Below are positions 23,940-36,121 of a DNA stretch of 64,000 nt, one piece after another. The notes under the pieces are model-generated. The model was not told the origin of the DNA. It did not search any database and was given only the letters and a program-made list of their open reading frames with translations. Origin of the DNA: Chrysopilus asiliformis. Its lineage: Eukaryota; Arthropoda; Insecta; Diptera; Rhagionidae. Every line of letters begins with the position of its first letter. Position 1 is the stretch's first letter. The stretch spans positions 28,393,530 to 28,457,529 of the forward strand of contig OZ035962.1 of the NCBI GenBank assembly GCA_964034945.1, given 5' to 3'. Both the position numbers and the translations under genes were made by a program.

Positions 23940-25680
23940 TTTTGACACAAAATTTGCATTTTCCTAATTTTGATAAAAAAAAAATAATTTTCGTCCAATT
24001 TTCGTCTAATTAAATAGAATTGATTGTAAATGCCAATTATGAGAAGATGAATGGTGCTCCAAACATTGTCGAAATACCATCAAAACTTATTAAAATCAAT
24101 AAAAATTAATTTCGAATAAATCCATGCGGGTGATTGGTGAAAAGCAATTATGTCAGATTTATTTTGTGTCTATTATAGACGAAAATAATACGGTATAGTG
24201 AAGAAAAAGGCTAATGATAATATTATTCAATTTAGAGTTGCACTCTAGTCGAATCTCAAGGTTAAGATGAAGATTTTTTCATGAATTTATTTTCGCAGTT
24301 GATAAACTCCCATTGCTGAAGCAAAGAAGAAAATCACGACAGTCAAAAGATGATATGACACACAAAAATCACGCATGAAATTTACATACAAACGACCTTA
24401 AATGACTTTTTCTAAATTTATATTGGGCGTTTTCATAGCATCATTTCGGATCATTAAAATTTTATTTTGTTTTTTTATCAAATTCATTTTTACAGCTGAA
24501 ATCACCGGCATAATTGGAGCAAAGTGAAACAAAATGTTTTAACACTTGTTGAAAAATCCAAACGAAAATTCGCTATTAGTGAAATAACCCGAATTGGCTA
24601 TAATTAAACTATTAGGCAAAATTTATTTAAGTATAGGAGGTGAGTGTGTCATCACAAACATTCGTTTTAATTATTTAAATTGTATTAAAATAAATATGAA
24701 AAAGTTGTAAAAAGTAGCTACGAAAGTGAGAAACAAATTTTTTGATATTTTAACATTAAGTCAAACGTTTGAGCCCAAGACAAGAGAGAGGCGAAAACTT
24801 ATATATTACAAGATATTATAGTCGTACCCCGAATGATGTGACTGAATACCGAATAGCTTCTATTGTTTTTCTAGATATTTTTTTTATCCGAAATTTTTAA
24901 TATTCACGAAGATGCGGTCTTTTAAAGAAGTGTAGGAAGGTAATTTTTGTTAGAAGCCCCAGATGTCTTAAGCTTAATTAGTTTCCTCTGATATAGAGGG
25001 AAAATATTGTATGCATGATGGAGACCAACTCGAGAACGAGGGCAGATAGAAAATTTCTGATCCGATTCAGGTAAAATTATGAGGATGTCCGTACATCTGT
25101 CTGTCAGTTTGTCCATTTTAAGATACGTAAAAACGCGTTGAGCCAGCGACTTGAAATTTTTTGCAAATGAGTTTTACAAATAATTGTGATTTTCTATCAA
25201 CTTTTGGGAAAATAACGACAGGTATGCCTCCTATACAGTATTTCAAAAATTTCTCGAAAACTGTGCGCTTTTGAAGAAAAATGCATATAACAAAATTCAA
25301 AGAAAATAAAATTTCCTGCATTTTTTCATTTAATTGTTTTTACGTATCTTTAACGGTTCTTGAGATATTTGAATTTCTGCCACAATATTTTTGTGTTAAA
25401 AATATATTGTCCTAATTTATTGATTTGCTACGTATTCACAATTCCCGTTATAAATACGTTTTTCGGCACCTTCCATATATTTATTATACCGTGGCTAACT
25501 CGGCGCCAGACAATTCTTATATTACTTCGAACAGCCTATATTGTTCAGTAACCTTAAAAAACAGTTTTTTCTTCCCTGCAATGAAAGCTATGTCGGTCGT
25601 AAAAACAACAAAAATGACTTTTTTTTATAACCATTTGAACGGTAATTTTTTTCCCTTAAACTTTTAAAAAACCTATACGT
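23940..25680. other. Gene-free intergenic DNA
   Basis: AT-rich. At about 25000-25280 is a decayed DINE-like fragment (GATGTCCGTACATCTGTCTG; TGAGCCAGCGACTTGAAATT). No other feature. Confidence 0.45.
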
Positions 25681-25683
25681 TCA

Positions 25684-25950
25684 AGCAGAGAATAAAAAAA
25701 ATAGTGATCCTATTTTATAATGGGGAATCGAAACTACAACTAAAATAGTTCATTCCATTTATAAAATAGGTAATTTCAATTACAAAAATAATCAATTTAA
25801 CCACGAAATAGTAAATTTTAATGCTAAGTAGTTAAATTTATTATAAAAATAGGCGATTTTGACTATTTTTGTAATTGAAATCAGCTAATTTAGTATAGTC
25901 CCGATTCCCTATTATGGGATAGTCAGATTTAGTATTTTTCTTCTCTGCGT
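25684..25950. mobile_element. MITE with CGCAGAGAA-type termini
   Basis: Left GCAGAGAATAAAAAAAATAG and inner TAATGGGGAATCGAAACTA pair with the right end, reverse complemented: CGCAGAGAAGAAAAATACTA and inner TAATAGGGAATCGGGACTA. About 267 bp, non-coding. No clean target duplication was found, so the superfamily is unknown. Confidence 0.65.
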
Positions 25951-25954
25951 GTAT

Positions 25955-28040
25955 AAAAAATTAATTAATGTTTATCAAAATCCACGTGTCAACATCACTC
26001 TTTGGCCAGAATAATAGAGTGATGGTTTAAGAAAAATTCACAAAGTGCTCGTTTAGTCCCGCGTTCCCCTATACATATATTTGTAGTTTTTTAACACGAT
26101 AGAAGTTTACGAATTTCGCGAATAATACAAAAAAGTAAGTTTTTTGCGTATTAACTATTTGTATTATTTATTGCTTTGTAAAACTGGTTCTCTTATATAA
26201 TTTACTTTCATTTTAAAAATCCCGCTTTTTTCGTGAAATTCTGAGCGAACATAAATTCAGGCTGAATCTTTACAATTTTCATTTCCAAAACCTACAAAAT
26301 GTTAAAATGGAGATAGAAATTTTTAATGAAACGCCTAAATTCATGTACGATTTGCAAAAATTCAAAATTAAATAGGAAAAAACTGTTTTTTATTTAAATT
26401 ATGTTTTATTCTGCTTTTTTGTAAAAAATTATTAAAAAATGATTCTGTGAAAATTCAAAAACAATCAAGAACAGTGGAAATCAAAATTGTTTTGTACCTT
26501 TGAAATTTAACAGAGCAGAAAATTGGTCTAAATACAGTTTTTTCACTTAAAAAAGGAAATCAAAGACGTGGGGAACTCCACTTTTCAATGTTTTTCAGAA
26601 GGTGGAAAAAAGTGTTTTCTTAATTACGTGTGCATTCTGTATTATATGAAAGATAACTCCAAAATAAATACAACAGCTGTATTATGGGCATGCAAAGTCT
26701 GATTTTAGCACCAAGCGATATTTTTTTTATATATAATTAGTGAAAACCCCAATTTCTGTTAAAAGTGGAGTTATCTGGTCTTCCATTCGAATAGGAAACT
26801 CATTCATGGGGAGTGATGCAAAATGTTAAATGCTGATACAAAATCCACCAAAGTTTTCTGAGGAGCAAAAATAGTGGGGTACTTGAATACGACATGAAAA
26901 ACAGGTACATAATTTCCACATTTTTTCTGTTGAAAAATCGGACATAAATTTAAACTGTAGTTGGAAAACAAATTATATATCTATCATAATTTTCCAAATT
27001 TTGCTTAAAGATGGTTTATTCATCAAAAAAACACCACAGAAATTACATTTTCTGGCCAACTTTTGAAAACTTTTCGCATTGACTGTTGAATAAACTAAAC
27101 TAAAACTATAAAAGGATTGTTTTGCTTCAATTATTCTACTTTTACCTAAAACGCTTTTGAAGAGATTGAAAGAGATATCAGCCTCAAATATTTACTTAAG
27201 CTAAATTTAGATGCAGGTCGGTCTAAATAAATTCCTATGTTAAAAAAAAATCCTTTGCCTGAAGGGGTGTGAAAACTCTAATCTCTCGGTAGTTCAGTTT
27301 CATGCAGTATCAAAGTATCTACAAGTTATTTATATACACATCATAGATAGTAAACAGTGAAGTGTATGAAATTCAATTGTTATTCGAAGGGAACAAGTTC
27401 ATTACACGTGAAGTAACAACAAAGAAATATTTATACAGGGTGCAAAGTGGATTTACTGGCATTTGCAGTTGTTGTTAGGCCAATTCAGGCATTTTCAAGG
27501 ATATCGTAGTGTCTCACTGCCTATGAACGTGAGCTTGTGTCTAAAGGAAGTCGAAAGGAAGGACCCTTACTGGGGTGTAAATAAAAATGCAAATGTTAAA
27601 GAGATTAACACCCTTAGATGAAGTCATCCCCGACGACTGCAATTGAAAGTGACAGATGTGGATCTTCGTGTAAATTGTTTGCATTTTTACAAGAGAGCAA
27701 TTCGTAATTTGCTTAAATTGTTCAAAGTCTAGAATTTTTATTTTTTATGTAAATATGTTAATTGCTTAAAAATATAAGGAGAATCTTTATCGGAGCTTTT
27801 TTTTATTTTTGAGAAACAATATTTGAATCATAAAAGGTTGCTAATTAACAACGTAAACATTTTTGTTTTTCAGCCATTTAATTTTTAGAAATGTTTATTC
27901 CATTTGCTTTTAATTGGTAAAAACCATTAGAATTTTGACATTTTTAAAAGCTTTTATTTAGCTTGCCTTCGTGTTTGTTTGTCTGTCAGGGTCAAATCTT
28001 GCAATCCAATTTTTGCCCATTTCCCCTCATCCGATTGAGT
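25955..28040. other. Gene-free intergenic DNA
   Basis: AT-rich; no supported ORF. At 27572-27613 GGGGTGTAAAT and TTAACACCCTT face each other, a possible tiny inverted remnant related to the hairpin at 21303. Confidence 0.4.
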
Positions 28041-28088
28041 TGAAATTTTGCCCTCATACATAAGTCTGATGACACTATATTACTTTCA

Positions 28089-28420
28089 CTACTTCGTTCT
28101 TGTAAAGATAAGGGAAGGTCCTGTAGGTATAACGCCATTATCCTTTTTTCCAAATTTTTCGGAAAAAAATCTCATCGGGGTGTTTTTGGGGTCGCTGAAT
28201 CCGATTCTGACATTAAGAAGTCCGCAAGGATAACTAAAGGTCCTGTAAGGATACCGTGATTATATTTTTCCTTAAATTTTTCGGGGAAAAATCTAGTCCG
28301 GGGTTTTTGGGATTGCTGCGATCTGATTCTGACGTTAAGACGTCTGTAAAGATAACGGAAACTACTGTTAGGATAAAGTGATTATACTTTTCTTCAAATT
28401 TTCCAAAAAAGAGAAGATGT
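28089..28420 (+). repeat. Degenerate tandem repeat, about 120-bp unit, about 2.6 copies
   Basis: Successive units begin GGTCCTGTAGGTATAACG, GGTCCTGTAAGGATACCG and CTACTGTTAGGATAAAG. Each contains a CCAAATTTTTCGG-like block, and the first two end in GATTCTGAC(A/G)TTAAGA. Upstream (27970-28060) is a GTTTGTCTGTCAGG motif typical of DINE-like elements, so this may be the body of one. Confidence 0.6.
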
Positions 28421-28444
28421 TGTATTTGTTTTTGATACAATCGA

Positions 28445-29867
28445 ACCCATATTCTCTACTTTTTTGGGAAATTGCATAAATATAGCATAAAAAGATAGTT
28501 ATTTTTTTTAAATTGAGAAATTCGAACTACTCTAATTCTTCTCCGCTCAACAAAAAAAAAAAACAAATGTAGACGTTTTTTCTCATTTGAAAATCGAAAC
28601 AAAAACTTTTTCGAAAAGCATTATAAAATTCAGTTTCTGTTTAAAAGATGTAATAAATAAATCAATTAATAGAATTTCAATAACATTGAATGACTTATTG
28701 TAAATTTCAAATCTAAAAAATTAAATCATAGTCAAATGGAATGAACTGTGACTACTCTTAGTGCCATTGTGATTGTTGTCACATAAGTGGTCGTCGTCGG
28801 ATAAACATAATCTTTTTTGTTGCAAAAAATTAAAAAAAAAGCGTGATCGCCGTCCGTCGTCCACTATATTATAAATTAAATATGCGCATTCTGGAGCTAT
28901 TATAACTCAAAACGGATTTTAGTTTATTAGCCACAGTACAAGACTTTGCCGCACATAAAATACCATAAAATGTATTGTATGAAATCGAATGATTTATATA
29001 CCGTAAAGTGTAATATGCTTCTTCGGTATCCGTAAGGAAAATGCCCAAAACGAAAATCGAAAAATGACATATAGGTGCGTATATAACGAACAGTCAACCG
29101 TCAAGTGACAGTTAAAACGAACAAACGGACGGGGTGGATATTTTACATATACTTGCAGATAATGTAAGATGTAGGTGACGGTGGTGGATGGATATTATTG
29201 GATACATTCGATTGTGCTGTTCGTATATTTTCATGTGCATCGCATAATTCAAGTTGACATTATTAAAGCGACGATTTGTAGCCGGGAATAAAATAAGCGC
29301 GGATTAAGCTTCATAAGGGACAAATGCTCACCGCAAATTTATGATAAGTTCGGCTGCGACAGTGCAACATGAAAAGGTGAAAAACTGTGAATTTCAAATG
29401 GACAAGAAAAAGTCAAGAAATGTAACAGTAGACGAACAGAAGAGCTGTGAGGAAGGGTGGTTTAAACTTTACTGAACTGGAGCCGAAACGCACAAAATGG
29501 ACTTTATTCGGATTGAATCTTTTATTTCTTTTGCGTGATCGCTATTATTATTTAAGCCTCATATTTAAGATGTAATATAGGGAAAATCTTTTCTTACGGC
29601 ATGGCATGGAATATACTTTGAGTCTTATTGAATAACCACCGAGAAACGTTCAAGGGATTAAAATTCCTGTCAAGGTGTGAGATTTAATTTTCCTTATAAC
29701 AAAAACGATTAAATAGAGTGGAATATGAATTAAAGTATTGATAGCTTTTGTATATGGCCAATCTAATTAATTTTAAAGTGATTTTTCTTATTCGTAGGGT
29801 AAAAATTGAGGAAATTGAAGAAACCGATCTAATTCTATTAAATGCGATTTTCTAGTTTGAAGCGTAT
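28445..29867. other. Gene-free intergenic DNA
   Basis: No supported ORF or repeat boundary recognised. Confidence 0.4.
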
Positions 29868-30042
29868 TTAACACTTTAACTGCCACGACAGTTTTAAGCC
29901 TTTTTCGAATATTTAGTTGTCAGTCAAAAAGGCACTAAGAGAAAAAAAAATGAAACAAAATTATACCTAAATGTTATTTTCGTACCATAAAATGTGTGCA
30001 ACTACAAACAATCGTTGCGGTTGCAGCGAACACTTTAATAAT

Positions 30043-30604
30043 TATACCCGTATGGTGAAACCAAAGGGTATATTAACTTTGCCTTACCGTTTGTAACGCC
30101 AAGATCCCGTCATCACACATAAAAATGAATTACACCAGTGTGTTTAGAATGATAAAAATAATTGATTTTTGCATGTCCGTCCGTCTGTCCGTCTGTCTGT
30201 CTGTCCGTCTGTCTGTCCGTCTGTCTGTCTGTCTGTCCGTCTGTCTGTCCGTCTGTCTGTCTGTCCGTCTGTCTGTGGTGCGGATTGCGGGCGCACGGAT
30301 TGAGCTAGAGACTTGAAATTTTGCGTGGATTCGTTTTTCGTAAAATGCAATGCTAAGTTCGTTAATGTGCAAAAATGGACCATTAGGGGGGGTACCCCCC
30401 ATACGAACGAAAACGTTTTTTGCGAATACCTCAAAAACGGTGCATCTTATCATAAAAGTGCAAGAACAAAAGTTATTTAGGATATAATTCTACATACAAC
30501 TCCCATACATTAAAATCCAATTGGAATAAATTTTAAAAAATCTTATTGGAAAGTTTGACTTCAAGTGGAATTTTGGTACAACTGTTCAAATTTTGATACG
30601 AATG
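30043..30604 (+). mobile_element. DINE/INE-1-like element inside the TTAA MITE
   Basis: Begins TATACCCGTATGGTGAAACC with the internal partner GGGTATATTA, the 5' arrangement known for Drosophila INE-1/DINE-1 Helentron derivatives. A GTCTGTCC-type microsatellite core lies at 30176-30280, followed by the TGAGCTAGAGACTTGAAATT block and the CTCAAAAACGGTGCATC block. Ends before GTCAGGTCTTTTTGACTGAC of the host MITE. Compared with copy B of the MITE, about 32 bp of host are missing at the insertion. Confidence 0.75.
30176..30280 (+). repeat. (GTCTGTCC/GTCT)n microsatellite
   Basis: About 105 bp of alternating GTCTGTCC and GTCT units forming the core of the DINE-like element. Confidence 0.9.
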
Positions 30605-30644
30605 TCAGGTCTTTTTGACTGACGTGGCAGTTAGAGTGTTAAAA

Positions 30645-32865
30645 GGGATTTTGGAACTTTCAATGACAATCAGTCGATTTTTCCTTGTAAAATTTAGTTC
30701 TTTAAATTGTTTATTGGATGGAAATCTGCGGTAGGTAGTTTGTTGTTAACGAGAGTGAGCCAAATCTCAGATGACAAGATGGCGTTGAGCAGAAAGTGAA
30801 GATAATTTTGTGAACAAAGTGGAGGAAATCGGCACGGGACCGACACCTCTGGCAAAATACATTGCAGGTGGCAAACCGGAAGGGGGTGGGATTCGAAAGT
30901 CTGAAAATTAGCGTGACGTATTTTATAGATAGCCCCTAACCGAAAAATTAAAACGTTTAAAATGATATCTAATTTTTGTTCATGTCGCCTTTTTTATCTA
31001 TCGTAAAATATTGGTTTCAATTTTTTCTAAAAAAAAAGGAATAAAAAAATCTTTATTTGCATACAACAGGAAATATTAATCAATGAAACCGAAAAAAAAC
31101 TCAAAGCATAAAACACAAAAAGGGTGTTAACCAAAAGAATATTAATTGAGAATTAATAATTTCTTTTCCAATTTTATTTTTTAATTATCGAAATATTTAA
31201 ATTTGGCGCCTTATCAATGGGGCTTCCAATACAACTTTCTTTAACCAATTTTTTTTCAAAAGTAAAAACATTCAGCATCAAATTAAAAAAGATGTATTAT
31301 TTAAAAAAAAAAATGAAATAGAATTTATAATTTGCAATAATTCACAGTGTGACAGAATGGTCCACCCCAAAAATTTATAATTCATTTGATTTCCATTGAC
31401 TTATTTTTATATTTTTGTTCGCTTTTGTTGAGTTTTCATTAATTTTGTTAAAATTCAGTCATTTATTTGATGATAGACATATTAAATATACACAAAGCTT
31501 TTATCAAATAGGTTATAACGATTAAAAATTAAGTAATAGCGTCGTATTAAATTAATAATAATAATACGATATGGAAGAGAAGTGATAAACAATATGAGGG
31601 AAAATAAAAACAGAGAATATAAAACCCATTATTAGTTCTCACAATATACGCGAACGTGTCATTAAATTCACCTGTTGTGACATAAATCTGTCAAAAGGAA
31701 TGTTTGTACCTGTCCAACACATAAATGTCTAAATTAACAAATAGCAAAATTAATTAGGGGTCTCGATGATATCAAGCTGTTTACCTTATAGCTCTCCATT
31801 TCGAACATATGTTCAGCATTAATACATCAAAATTAAATGTTGCTATGTTGCTAACTAATGTTTTTAGTAATGTATTTGTTTAGCTGGCAGATAATTTTGA
31901 TGTATCTGAATTTTCCTGCCCTCTTCTAGATTGACCTGCGGCATTTTGAACTTTGAACATTTCGATTTAATATCGAAATATGGATCCTTTGGTCAATATT
32001 TTCACTCAACTAAGATTTCTTAAATGGGACTCCCCTGAATTTTAAACATCTCTATGAAAAAAAAAAATCCGTAAAAGGTACCTACATGAACCGAATTTCA
32101 GTTCGGACCTTATCTCAACATAATTTATGTCTGAAACGAATCTTCACCTTTGAAAAATCATCCGCTGAGATCAAGGGTGCTCCTTTGAGTATCTAATCGT
32201 AAGTATCTAACGCTTTTTTCTAAATTCAGCTTTAAACTGGTATAACACCTTTTCCCACACGAGATATGTTCCCTAAAGACGTAGAAAGTTTTCCTAAATT
32301 TTAATTTCAACTTTGATGGACCCTAAGAACGCATTCGTCTTGAAATAGACATGCTCTGTTTTTTTTCTTTATGATACCAAATCTATGTAACTAAAACAAC
32401 GAAACCATCAACATAATAATCGGACAAAAAGATAAATGTCAAAATGACCCAAACTATAGAGACTCCAACAAATCATTTTCGACGAGTGGTCTTTTTTATG
32501 TTTCATCTTTTCGAATAAATTTCCTGGGTTTTATTTCCCCATAAATCAGGTGCAAGATTTAATTGAATGAAAAAAGATCGATGAAGAAAAAACCGAGAGA
32601 ATGATTTTTGGTTATTGAACCGTTTTTTATGACAGCGCATGGGCTTAACTTGCCAAAAAATATTGTGAGAATTTTTATTATTAAATTTGTAGATCGCATT
32701 AATCGTTTTACTACCATTTAATTTGAGTTGACATAAACTATAATTCAAATTGAAATGATCTGTCTTAAACGTTTGCAGATTTATTAGAAAAAAAAATATT
32801 AAAATTTTCAAACTTTTGGAGAAGTAGAAATTTTGAAGAACTAAAATGAAATGGAAAATTTGACA
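30645..32865. other. Gene-free intergenic DNA
   Basis: AT-rich. A terminus of the 'TCCATAAAATACGTCAC' MITE family occurs at 30902-30946 (ATTAGCGTGACGTATTTTAT). No gene supported. Confidence 0.45.
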
Positions 32866-32867
32866 TA

Positions 32868-33128
32868 CAGTAGACCTTTATTCTGTGAAGTAGTTACGTT
32901 CCGAAAGAATAGCGCGTATACCGACATCGCGTAGATCGAAATTTTTCAAGAAATCCACAAAATCGTGGCGAAAACCGCGCAACTCGGAAATTTTTTTTAC
33001 GCATATTGAAATTTGCTTGCAGAAATTTAATTTTTTTACTACCGAATTTCTGTTTGAAACCGCACTATCAGAAACTGCGCAGCTGCAAAGCTGCACTATC
33101 AAAAACTACACAGGATAAAGATCTACTG
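32868..33128. mobile_element. Pogo/Tigger-like MITE
   Basis: 261 bp. Left CAGTAGACCTTTATTCTGTG, right reverse complement CAGTAGATCTTTATCCTGTG (two mismatches in 20). TA precedes the left end; the right flank is TC, probably a mutated TA. The CAGTAGACC start and the interior phrase GCGAAAACCGCGCAACTCGG resemble pogo/Tigger-class ends. Confidence 0.68.
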
Positions 33129-33496
33129 TCCATACATTGGAAAGATGAAAATTCTAACTTCATGGACTTTTGATATATTCTTCCGCGAATAAAAACTCTT
33201 CAGAAATGTGCCGCAGGTAAAAAAATGTGCTTAATTCAAATATACTTTGAGTTTCACTCCATATTTGGTCCATTTTGACGTTTCAGTTTGATGCTGCAAT
33301 TATCCCAATAGGTTTAAAATGAAAACCAAATGTTTCTCTGTGTATATTAGCAAAAAAAAAAAATCGAAAAAATTAGTCTAAAAAACCGAGGTATCTAAAA
33401 AAAAAATTAATCTTTTAACAAAACTTTAAATTCAATCTACCGATAACCCCAGGTTTCCTTTTGAAGAATAATCTTGAAACTTTAAGGACCGGTATT

Positions 33497-34281
33497 AAGG
33501 TATTATCCCACATAAGTTAAAATTGTGAGAATGAAGAGAAATAACGATATATTGGTGAGACAGAGAAAGTGCAATTGACATAAGAACTGAAAAAATGTAT
33601 TGAGTTTTCTTTGTCTTACAATTGAATCGAAAATTTATATTAAAAATATTTTTGAGCACTGCAACGGCGCTAAACTTAAAAAAAAACTTTTTTGGACACT
33701 GCAATGACGCCAAACTTTAATTATCGCAAAAACTATTTTTCTTTTATTGTTTATGAGTCGCGAAAGACATTTAATTTTTGTACGCCTTTATTTGCCCAAA
33801 AATTAAAATCAAGGTTTGGTCTTAAAACTTAAGGTCACGAATTTTGACAGACAATTTTTCACTTACATGGTCTTAAATTCAAGAACTTGCTTCAATTTTA
33901 ACACTCTAACTGCCACGACAGTTTTAAGCCTTTTTCGAATATTTAGTTGTCAGTCAAAAAGGCACTACCAGAAAAAAAATTGAAACAAAATTATACCTAA
34001 ATGTTATTTTATTACCATAAAAAGTGTGCAACTACAAAAAATCGTTGCGGTTGCAGCGAACACTTTAATAATTTTCATTGTTTCACTGTACACAACAGTT
34101 AGGTGTCAGGTCTTTTTGACTGACGTGACAGTTAGAGTGTTCAGTTCAATTTTGTTGTATAGTTTTTTGTGTCGCTGTCTTCTCTCACATGTAATTAGTT
34201 CTCTCTTACCAATGAAAAATTTCCATTTATCATTTTAAGCTCAATTTTCAGACCATTTGAACTTATGTGGGATAATACCTT
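33497..34281. mobile_element. TIR element hosting TTAA MITE copy B
   Basis: Perfect 22-bp terminal inverted repeats: AAGGTATTATCCCACATAAG plus TT at 33497-33518, and its complement at 34260-34281. Reading the ends as GGTATTATCCC gives flanks TTAA (left) and TTCA (right). It contains the MITE at 33902-34139, so this outer element is older. Confidence 0.8.
33902..34139. mobile_element. TTAA-flanked (piggyBac-like) MITE, copy B, complete
   Basis: 238 bp. Ends CACTCTAACTGCCACGACAG and, reverse complemented, CACTCTAACTGTCACGTCAG. Left flank TTAA (33898-33901), right flank TTCA (one change). The interior is almost identical to copy A at 29872. Non-coding. Confidence 0.85.
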
Positions 34282-34439
34282 CATGAAACATTCAACTTAT
34301 ATAAATTACTAGCTTGCATACCCGTCGTTACCGGGTTAAGTTTTTTCACATTTTTTTTTGATGGTCTATGTTGGAGCTAAACTTCAGGCCAATCGGCTCG
34401 GTAGTTTCCCCGCGAAAGGGTAAAATAGAGGAAGAGCTA

Positions 34440-34682
34440 CCCAAGAAACAATTTGTAACCGTGGCTACAAAAAAACCTTCAATTTAGGTTACATTTTGGT
34501 TACATTTTAGATGGTTTCCGAATAAACCAGAATAAACCCGAATAAACCCTCCAAAAACGTTTAATTTGAAACCAGTTTCTAAATGGGGGTTTCTGGAACG
34601 TTTCTGAAAGGTTACAGAAACCAAATGTGAACGTTTCAAATACGTTTCTTAACCGGAATGTAACCTCAAATTGTTACTTGAG
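34440..34682. mobile_element. TA-flanked MITE, 243 bp
   Basis: Ends CCCAAGAAACAATTTG and, reverse complemented, CTCAAGTAACAATTTG (14 of 16 identical), with TA at 34438-34439 and 34683-34684. Comparison with the sister unit near 34840 shows the host sequence continuing across the site, confirming the boundaries. The interior is rich in GTTTC/GAAAC repeats. Confidence 0.82.
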
Positions 34683-35028
34683 TAAGTTTCGAGATCACTT
34701 TACCCCCTCCCCTTACTCCCCCCACCTCTCGGGCTTCTTTTTAATGGGTCTATGTTGGGGCTGGACCCCCGACGACCATCTATGCCAAATTTCAGGCTAA
34801 TCGGTTCAGTAGTTTTCCCGCGAAAGAGTAACATAACGCAAAAACTAAGTTTCGAAATCACTTTACCCCAGCCTCTTACTCCCCTCGCCCCTCGGGCTAC
34901 TTTTCCGTATGCCTATGTTGGAACCAGAACTACCACAGACACTCGTGCCAAATTTCAAGTCAATCGGTTCAGCCGTTTTTGCGTGAAAGAGGAACAGACA
35001 GACAGACAGACACCAACTCATTTTTATA

Positions 35029-35592
35029 CAGGGTGGGCCAGAATAGACGCAGGGGTTTGAAGTCTTTATAACTTTTTTTTTATTTTTATTTTTTTAATTT
35101 TGTTTCAGCATTTTGTTAAGAAGACTTGGGCAATTTAAAATGGACCTGTACACAATAGAACAACGAACCGGTGGGCGGTGGGCTCAATGGCTCTTTTACG
35201 GGACATGTTTGGCGGACGCATTATTTCGAAAAGTTGCGATTTCAATTGGCCTCCGCGTTCACCTGATCTAACGACTCCAGATTGTTTCCTTTGGGGATAT
35301 TTGAAAGAAAAGATGTACGTCAACAAGCCAACAATCATCAGCCAATTGAAAACCAACATTCGCAGTGAAATCGAGGCCATAACACGAAAGGTTATGGAAA
35401 ATGTCTTGGAAAGAGCACGGATTTGCGAAGCAGAAAATGGCCACCACTTGCGGGATATAATTTTCCATGTTTAGACCAAAAATATTCCCCATCAATCAAC
35501 TACATGTATTTGAAAAAAAAAAATTATAGGTTTCGCTAAAATAAAAAATTTATAAAGAATTCAAACCCCCGCGTCTATTCTGGCCCACCCTG
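35029..35592 (+). mobile_element. Deleted Tc1/mariner-family element
   Basis: 564 bp with near-perfect terminal inverted repeats (CAGGGTGGGCCAGAATAGAC then GC(A/G)GGGGTTTGAA) and TA at 35027-35028 and 35593-35594. Inside, 35178-35474 encodes a transposase C-terminal fragment (NWPPRSPDLTTPDCFLWGYL; DIIFHV then stop). The catalytic middle is missing, so it is non-autonomous. Confidence 0.9.
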
Positions 35593-36121
35593 TATATTAG
35601 TATGATTTTTATATTAATCTAATAGTTAACTAATGGGTCAATGATTGATAATACCGTAACATCAACTAACTCGAAGACCACTCGACCGATTAGCTGAAAA
35701 TTTTAGTTCATGTCGTTTCAGAGCGAAAGATGGGAAAGGGGAGTTTTCTTGCCAGAAACAGACCTTTTCACGTGATCCCTGTGCAGACAATATCTGAAAA
35801 GCTGTAAAATTTTGCCAAATTCGAAATTGTTATCAAAGTATATGTAGATATTAAAAATTCAAAATTGCAGAGCCTGTAAACATATCAAGGTCGCTTGAAT
35901 TTATTCATTCTTAAACTTTTTTATTTGGAAAATTGAGCAAATATTTACGCCTTTATAACTTTCCCTCACTCTAGTATGTTTTAATAAACGAGAAACATTT
36001 TATTTACTTTTCATGAATTTAAAAATAAAATAATTTGTAAACAAGTGCTTTTCATTCCACAATTACGTAGACTGTTTGTCTCGTCGAATAAGCGGTAATA
36101 TCTTTTTATCTGGATATTATA

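Larger units (their letters stand above)
29872..30638. mobile_element. TTAA-flanked (piggyBac-like) MITE, copy A, interrupted
   Basis: Termini CACTTTAACTGCCACGACAG and, reverse complemented, CACTCTAACTGCCACGTCAG, flanked by TTAA on both sides (29868-29871 and 30639-30642), the piggyBac target. It is split by a DINE-like element at 30043. The outer parts are nearly identical to the uninterrupted copy at 33902-34139. Confidence 0.82.
34314..35626 (+). repeat. Dispersed repeat with tandem units, interrupted by two MITEs
   Basis: Starts CTAGCTTGCATACCCGTCG and ends near TATTAGTATGATTTTTAT. It contains three imperfect units, each with the phrase (A)CTTCAGGCCAATCGG or TTTCAGGCTAATCGGTTCAG followed by TTTTCCCGCGAAAG, at about 34380, 34790 and 34960, then a GACA microsatellite (34995-35011). 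Class uncertain; such AATCGGTTCAG modules are common in insect non-autonomous elements. Insertions at 34440-34682 and 35029-35592 split it. Confidence 0.65.

Noticed and set aside
30125..30453. Serine/valine- or threonine/aspartate-repeat open frames
   Set aside because: Produced by the GTCTGTCC microsatellite read in several frames.
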